A stretch of 7,933 bases of DNA. Source: RGIG1959 sp045540655. GTDB lineage: Bacteria > Bacillota > Clostridia > Oscillospirales > Acutalibacteraceae. This document shows positions 6,001 through 7,933 of the stretch, one piece after another. Location of the stretch: contig JAZQHP010000048.1 of assembly GCA_045540655.1 (NCBI GenBank), positions 1 to 7,933 on the forward strand. The letters are read 5' to 3'. How positions within the stretch are numbered: the stretch's first letter is position 1; each line of letters opens with the position of its first letter. A program made the position numbers and the translations under genes. The notes under the pieces were generated by a model. It searched no databases. It was not told where the DNA came from and was given only the letters and a program-made list of their open reading frames with translations.

Positions 6001-7933
6001 TCGGCAACAGCTCGTTCACACGCGCCTGCTGTGCCGCCGTCAGCGCATTCCATGCCGCTTCCGCTTTGATCAGCTTATCAAAGTTCGCATCGGTCACGGC
6101 ATAGTCGCCCGCACCGCTGTCATTCAAAAACGCGAGAACCGTTTCGTCCTCTTCGGTCACATACACGGTGCAGGATGCGCTCAAGCACAGGTTGGACACC
6201 GTGATCACCGCGCTCGTGCCTGCCTTGCCGACCGCGCGCAGGTTGCCGTTTTCGTCCACCGTGACCGTGCTCGTATCCGACGATTTCCAGATAAGGTCAC
6301 CGCCCTGCAGCGCCACATTGGCGGGGTTAAGTGTATAGGTGAGCGTTGCCGTCTTGCCGGGCAGCAGCGACAGCTGAGCAGAGGACAGTGTTACGCTTTC
6401 CACGCTCGGCAATTCCACCAGCGAGACATTGTCGATGTACGCGCCGATATCGCTGCTCAGGCACAGGCTGTACTGCGCGGCATCGCCCGAAGTCTCCACA
6501 CCGTCGGTACCGGGAGTGGAGAACACATATTCATAGTGCGTCCATGCGGCGTCAGTCTCCGTCTGATGCCAATCGGTAGGCGCAATATCCACGATCTTTT
6601 CGAATTTATAGCTGAACGGAGCGCCGTAATGGTCAAAGCTGAATTTGAAGGTACGGCCCTTGGTAAAGCGCAGGAAGTTATAATATCCCTGTCCGTCCTT
6701 GGTAAACTGCATGACCGTACCGTGCGTGCCGCCCGCCACGGGATCCGCCACATAGGTGGGGCCCGTATTACCGAGGGCGTTTAAGAAGCCGATGGATTCC
6801 TCTTCCATGTCGCCGCCGACGATGCGGTCTAAATTCTTATCGACCTTTTCCACCACGATATCGTCGATGTAGGTATCGCCCGATACCGAGCCGCTGGAAC
6901 GGCCGAAATACAGGTTCTTGATGCTCGGCTTATCGCTCGTGGTGAAATACACGATGCGGGTGCACCATTGCCCGTCCAACACCTTGGAGCCGTTGGACAC
7001 CGACGGGCCGCTGACATCCGTTCTCGTGCCGAAGAACAAGCACATCGGCTGACCCTTGGCGCGGTAGGTGATGCGGTAGGTGCTGTTGGGTTCTAAGTTC
7101 CAGTTTTCCGCGGACAGGTAGTTGACACGCGTCCAGCCGGAAAAATCAAAATGGATACCCGTGCTGCCGTTATAGCCGACACCGGGCTTGATATACGCGG
7201 CGGCGCTTTCCCAACCGTTGGTGGCCTGCGCTTCAAAGTCGCCGTTTTGGATAATGGCATCCGAAGCGGCATCGGGGAAATAGTTGCCCAGATCCAGCTT
7301 GGTCAGCCGAATGTCGGTACGCGCGACGGTGTAGGACAGGTACAGCTCATCGCCGTATACTTTGGTATACGGATAGAAACAGGAGCCGCCCATATCCGCC
7401 ACGATCACCGCTTGGCTGTTCGCGATGTTGTCGCGGTCGATGCGCACGATACCAATACCGTTGCGGTTTTTCGGCGCGTGCACAAGGTACAGCTCGCCGC
7501 CGTACATAAAGAAGTCCGAACGGGATTGGCAATCCTTGATCTCCAAGGGTGCCGCCCAGGTCTTTTGATTTAAATCGTAGTAAGTGAGGAAGCCGGTCGT
7601 GCATTTTTCGCTGGTGGAGTTGCCGTCGTACTGGCGCACGAAATAAAACACCTTATCGTCCACGACATAGGCGGCATTCTCATACTCACTCTGATTATCG
7701 AAATCGGGCATCGCGACATATTCCCAGGTAACGAGGTCGCGGCTCTTGATGATAAAGTTATGCTGCCAGCAGTAAGCGGCGGTATAGTACCAGGTCTCGC
7801 CGTTTTCCACGCGGGTGGACAGCTTTTGCATGATACCGATATCCGATGCCATCCATTTGCATTGCATGCCGTTGTTGTTGAAGGCGGATTTGATACCCGA
7901 GATGGAGAAATCGTTGGTGATGTCCCCCACCTT
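1..7933 (-). CDS. Giant multidomain surface protein with metallophosphoesterase, beta-propellers and jelly-roll modules (partial at both ends)
   Basis: A single minus-strand frame is open across the entire window (2,644 codons from 7933 to 2), with neither the start nor the stop inside it. Read in order it gives coherent extracellular modules: propeller (residues 1-218), two CenC-like jelly rolls (225-508), Big2-like Ig (509-593), helical spacer (594-731), transmembrane anchor (773-793), internal signal peptide (800-825), metallophosphoesterase (about 843-1120), Cys repeats (1132-1238), second propeller (1247-1644), jelly rolls and Ig-like domain (1696-2389), InlB-like repeat (2394-2493) and a beta-rich end module (2494-2644). 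Composition is rich in Thr, Asp, Asn and Gly with few Lys, as in secreted proteins. The role is inferred: a cell-surface, glycan-binding phosphoesterase-type protein. Codon use is uniform throughout, with TTA Leu rare. An alternative is two genes, the second starting at the ATG at 5536, but no stop separates them. The frame is very sure; the function is only domain-level. Confidence 0.93.
2..454 (-). other. Beta-rich end module (truncated by the window)
   Basis: Residues 2494-2644 follow the InlB-like repeat. Visible elements are DGLRFLNRLYISG, YYVQELGALARPS, YVRVTDYTDAYLDFTVVILD and ECGAYMILVSTED. The G-L-R-F ... E-x-G-x-L ... F-T-x-V-I ... A-Y order is one I associate with an unnamed module near the C-terminus of large Clostridia surface proteins. 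It is cut at the window edge. I cannot assign a function. Confidence 0.4.
455..754 (-). other. Divergent InlB B-repeat-like domain
   Basis: Residues 2394-2493. The segment runs GGSLSLIGGGQTGKLLTNI, KAGDTVKVSLKPNAGYLPDM, LTYTDRSGAVHPI and FAFVMPEDCVSVDAQFVSA. The order G-x-A-G-D-T-V-x-V-x-x-x-P-x-x-G-Y, then x-F-x-M-P-x-x-x-V-x-V-x-A-x-F is the pattern of these repeats, common in surface proteins of Clostridia. Likely a structural or adhesive spacer. Confidence 0.7.
767..1228 (-). other. CenC/CBM4_9-like jelly-roll module B4
   Basis: Residues 2236-2389. It opens with SLVLGGDFEHKAPTMAYY and closes with PVYLDDIVFTEIS, both diagnostic for CenC-type modules. Inside are LKKNTAYKVTFRHKGDAVVF and TDEWTEHTLYFATGD. 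It is the most family-typical module of the second half and follows B3 after four residues, forming a tandem pair as A1/A2 do. Confidence 0.7.
1241..1669 (-). other. CenC/CBM-like jelly-roll module B3
   Basis: Residues 2089-2231. LKPNTRYLLTYRSKTTANDN, a SEWVTNSMLIQTGD strand and the closing VNVLVDDVKLVMVP (a V-D-D-V variant of Y-I-D-D-I) match the family layout. Its first strand is degenerate, with no N-G-D-F-E motif. Likely another glycan-binding or structural jelly roll. Confidence 0.6.
1670..2038 (-). other. Ig-like / Big-type spacer domain
   Basis: Residues 1966-2088. It begins HVESIGFKDGKVKINANTT right after a jelly-roll close, just as the Big2 domain does in the first half (SVESVTLSS). 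It has LVITPANGLPSEVTNLTWSI and ends with TVTVTNGAGLTVTAPVEWVY. The sequence is beta-rich and resembles surface-protein Ig folds, but the Big2 signature is not complete. It divides the jelly-roll modules into two pairs. Confidence 0.5.
2039..2518 (-). other. CenC/CBM-like jelly-roll module B2
   Basis: Residues 1806-1965. A Gly/Asp-rich stretch (DGDGGDGPYVSGNG), a KMIEVTFRRTGANVILR strand, NEWLTYTWYLDP, and the family-type close AYIDDIVIREIP support a carbohydrate-binding jelly roll. The closing strand is nearly the same as in module A1. Ligand unknown. Confidence 0.6.
2528..2848 (-). other. Jelly-roll-like module B1 (divergent)
   Basis: Residues 1696-1802. Strands such as LKANTRYVLRVTTRNADG, ENWRVYQQFFTPET and VNTMMVINVQILEAP follow the pattern of CenC-like modules (a K-x-N-T-x-Y-x-L strand, then W-x-x-Y-x-x-x-F). 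The typical N-G-D-F-E start and Y-I-D-D-I ending are missing, so it is either a shortened member of the family or a different beta-sandwich. Confidence 0.45.
2849..3001 (-). other. Acidic linker plus fourth cysteine unit
   Basis: Residues 1645-1695. A Glu/Thr-rich stretch (EVTEEETETEEAEHD) follows the propeller, then VWTRKCPCGAVETATLP, which resembles the R-x-C-x-x-C-G-x-x-E-T units upstream of the propeller. It looks like a further member of the same repeat series, now separated from the others by the propeller. Confidence 0.6.
3002..4195 (-). other. Beta-propeller domain, copy B
   Basis: Residues about 1247-1644, a complete roughly 400-residue domain. Repeated strand pairs of the type D-D-V-V-Y-M-T-Y-Y, GKIFVMWTAATTQYYRF, RVYYFVRQFDG and GGELYLVHAPKNRNGIGI, plus IIKSRDLITWEYV, indicate a sialidase / GH43-like propeller. 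The second half (from KVGDITNDMSISG on) is about three-quarters identical to copy A by hand count. No catalytic acid/base pair could be assigned with confidence. It may be a glycoside-active or glycan-binding domain. Confidence 0.65.
3005..3667 (-). repeat. Paralogous coding repeat, copy B (pairs with 7280-7933)
   Basis: Second copy of the propeller-encoding direct repeat, beginning at the codons for KVGDITND and ending at NY. The similarity stops soon after NY in both copies, where copy A passes into a jelly roll and copy B into an acidic linker. Upstream extent of the repeat is unknown because copy A leaves the window. Confidence 0.85.
4220..4540 (-). other. Cysteine repeat region (H-x-W ... 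C-x-x-C-G units)
   Basis: Residues 1132-1238 hold short repeats of the kind THWYACECGGKAEEAPHAW, then RVCVFCG, then YHWLTCSSCEDEILHK, ending in SHDWTKW. Each unit has a C-x-C or C-x-x-C pair and flanking His-x-Trp. Similar repeats are frequent in large surface proteins of gut Clostridia. The paired Cys and His could bind a metal or form disulfides; neither can be decided here. They separate the phosphoesterase from the propeller. Confidence 0.7.
4574..5407 (-). other. Calcineurin-like metallophosphoesterase domain
   Basis: Residues about 843-1120. The ordered motifs are visible: GDTQ (D853, Q855), GLGDITE (D889), GNHD (N921, H922, D923), TTHAYLDG (H1006) and SGHVTAD (H1056). This is the D-x-H / GD / GNHD / H / GHxH series of binuclear metallophosphoesterases. 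Two ligands differ from consensus: His of motif I is Gln855, and the last His of GHxH is Thr1058. It follows the internal signal peptide directly, so it is exported. Such enzymes hydrolyse phosphomonoesters or phosphodiesters; the glycan-binding neighbours suggest an extracellular phosphorylated polymer as substrate, which is inference. Confidence 0.9.
5459..5536 (-). other. Internal signal peptide / second transmembrane helix with possible internal start codon
   Basis: Residues 800-825 start with ATG CGG ATG (5536-5528) and read MRMLSLFLAM followed by CLTLGLVCVAPIGVGA. Charged start, hydrophobic core and a V-G-A|A signal peptidase site (cut expected after residue 825) make a textbook Sec signal. 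The codons just before the ATG encode the cytoplasmic tail of TM1. The 20-30 bases upstream are GC-rich, with no AGGAGG-like ribosome binding site, so independent initiation at 5536 or 5530 is not supported by sequence. In the continuous protein this helix would return the chain to the outside, with RRNGRAMR as a short cytoplasmic loop. Confidence 0.85.
5555..5617 (-). other. Transmembrane segment of anchor type (TM1)
   Basis: Residues 773-793 are 21 uninterrupted hydrophobic residues (starting ILLALVAAVVAAAVLAAVL and ending IW), preceded by a flexible acidic linker and followed by RRNGRAMR. This is the look of a C-terminal anchor that has an outside N-side and a positive cytoplasmic tail, and it would normally be the end of a surface protein. 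Here the frame does not stop after the tail but runs straight into a signal peptide. No LPXTG sortase motif is seen. Confidence 0.88.
5741..6154 (-). other. Helical membrane-proximal spacer
   Basis: Residues 594-731. The composition switches from beta-type to Ala-rich helical sequence, for example KAEAAWNALTAAQQARVNEL, LLAKAKAVQPQMAEAFVRHY, and WNAFSDSTKAAIDEQATALC. The repeated W-N-A-L/F-[ST]-x-x-[QT]-[QK]-x-x-[VI] pattern suggests two related helical units, in the style of FIVAR-like stalk segments. It is followed by a Pro/Asp/Glu-rich linker (PETDPDNRPGVNGGAAEDE). Likely a stalk lifting the binding domains away from the membrane. Confidence 0.5.
6155..6409 (-). other. Big2-like bacterial Ig domain
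   Basis: Residues 509-593 match the Big2 pattern closely: SVTLSSAQLSLLPGKTATL, then TYTLNPANV, then IWKSSDTSTVTVDENGNLRA and VGKAGTSAVITVS. The S-S-D/N-x-x-x-A/T-x-V-x-x-x-G-x-x-x-A-x-x-x-G signature is complete. Such domains act as rigid extracellular spacers or adhesion modules and commonly lie near the membrane anchor, as here. Confidence 0.85.
6410..6832 (-). other. CenC/CBM4_9-like jelly-roll module A2
   Basis: Residues 368-508. It starts with LDRIVGGDMEEESIGF (a G-G-D-M-E variant of the N-G-D-F-E start) and ends with GAYIDNVSLVELP, the usual Y-I-D-x-V closing strand. Between them are a GRTFKFSFDHYG strand and a WTHYEYVFSTPG strand. It follows module A1 with only a three-residue gap, so the two form a tandem pair. 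Likely glycan binding, ligand unknown. Confidence 0.65.
6842..7261 (-). other. CenC/CBM4_9-like jelly-roll module A1
   Basis: Residues 225-364. The module opens with IIQNGDFEAQATNGWES, the usual first strand of CenC-type carbohydrate-binding modules (N-G-D-F-E then a Trp). It carries a mid-module NSTYRITYRAKG strand and closes with TYIDDIVVEKVD, the Y-I-D-D-I strand typical of this fold. Length (about 140 residues) fits the family. Likely role is binding polysaccharide or glycan at the cell surface; ligand unknown. Confidence 0.7.
7277..7933 (-). other. Beta-propeller domain, copy A (C-terminal part)
   Basis: Residues 1-218 are the end of a beta-propeller of the sialidase / GH43-like type; its beginning lies beyond the window. 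Visible motifs are IIKSRDLVTWEYV (like the S-x-D-L-x-x-W strand of these propellers), GGELYLVHAPKNRNGIGI, and a closing GGSCFYPY...LYLSYT...IR strand that resembles the last blade of BNR-type sialidases. It aligns over its full visible length with copy B at 3005-3667. No catalytic residues could be assigned, so activity and substrate are unknown. It may bind or cleave a glycan, or be purely structural. Confidence 0.6.
7280..7933 (-). repeat. Paralogous coding repeat, copy A (pairs with 3005-3667)
   Basis: The encoded 218 residues align with those of 3005-3667 with about three-quarters identity by hand count, one four-residue insertion in copy B (TLSG after ADMG) and one extra residue in copy A. 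DNA similarity is also visible, for example around 7830-7850 versus 3555-3575. It is a direct repeat about 4.27 kb apart, consistent with tandem gene or domain duplication. Confidence 0.85.

Noticed and set aside
4736..6784. Plus-strand open frame of 682 codons
   Set aside because: It lies codon-for-codon antisense to the minus-strand gene, is rich in Arg, His and Gly with no recognisable domain, and covers the junction, metallophosphoesterase and Ig domains of the real gene. It is open only because TTA, CTA and TCA codons are rare in the true frame.
3005..7933. Insertion sequence or other mobile element explaining the direct repeat
   Set aside because: The repeats are coding, diverged to about three-quarters protein identity and lack terminal inverted repeats or transposase sequence; gene or domain duplication explains them.

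Overview
The whole window is the inside of one very long protein-coding gene on the minus strand. The frame whose codons end at positions 2-4, 5-7, ... and begin at 7931-7933 was checked codon by codon. It holds no TAA, TAG or TGA from 7933 to 2, giving 2,644 sense codons, open at both window edges. Residue numbers below count from the codon at 7933-7931 (residue 1). There is no intergenic gap, RNA gene, promoter, terminator, insertion sequence or CRISPR array.

The encoded polypeptide looks like an extracellular, glycan-directed surface protein of a Gram-positive anaerobe, most likely a gut-type Clostridia / Oscillospirales relative. This rests on the GC-rich codon use (high 50s percent by eye), on H-x-W...C-x-x-C-G repeats and InlB-like repeats of the kind seen in such organisms, and on non-LPXTG membrane anchoring. 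The taxon is inference.

Layout in reading order. First half (7933 to about 5537): the end of a beta-propeller domain, two CenC/CBM4_9-like jelly-roll modules, a Big2-like Ig domain, a helical spacer, an acidic linker, and a classic C-terminal transmembrane anchor ending in W-RRNGRA. Second half (5536 to 1): a textbook Sec signal peptide starting MRMLSLFLAM, a calcineurin-like metallophosphoesterase, a cysteine repeat region, a second beta-propeller paralogous to the first, another cysteine unit, jelly-roll modules and an Ig-like domain, an InlB-like repeat, and a final beta-rich module that runs off the window.

The striking point is the junction. The end of one anchored surface protein and the start of another secreted protein sit back to back in one frame, with no stop codon and no visible Shine-Dalgarno sequence between them. 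Either two tandem paralogous genes have fused, or this is an internal two-helix hairpin or internal signal peptide in one giant protein (possibly cut by signal peptidase into two mature proteins), or an assembly error removed a stop and spacer. The modules suggest a cell-surface machine that binds glycans through several jelly-roll domains and carries a phosphoesterase and propellers; substrates cannot be told from sequence.
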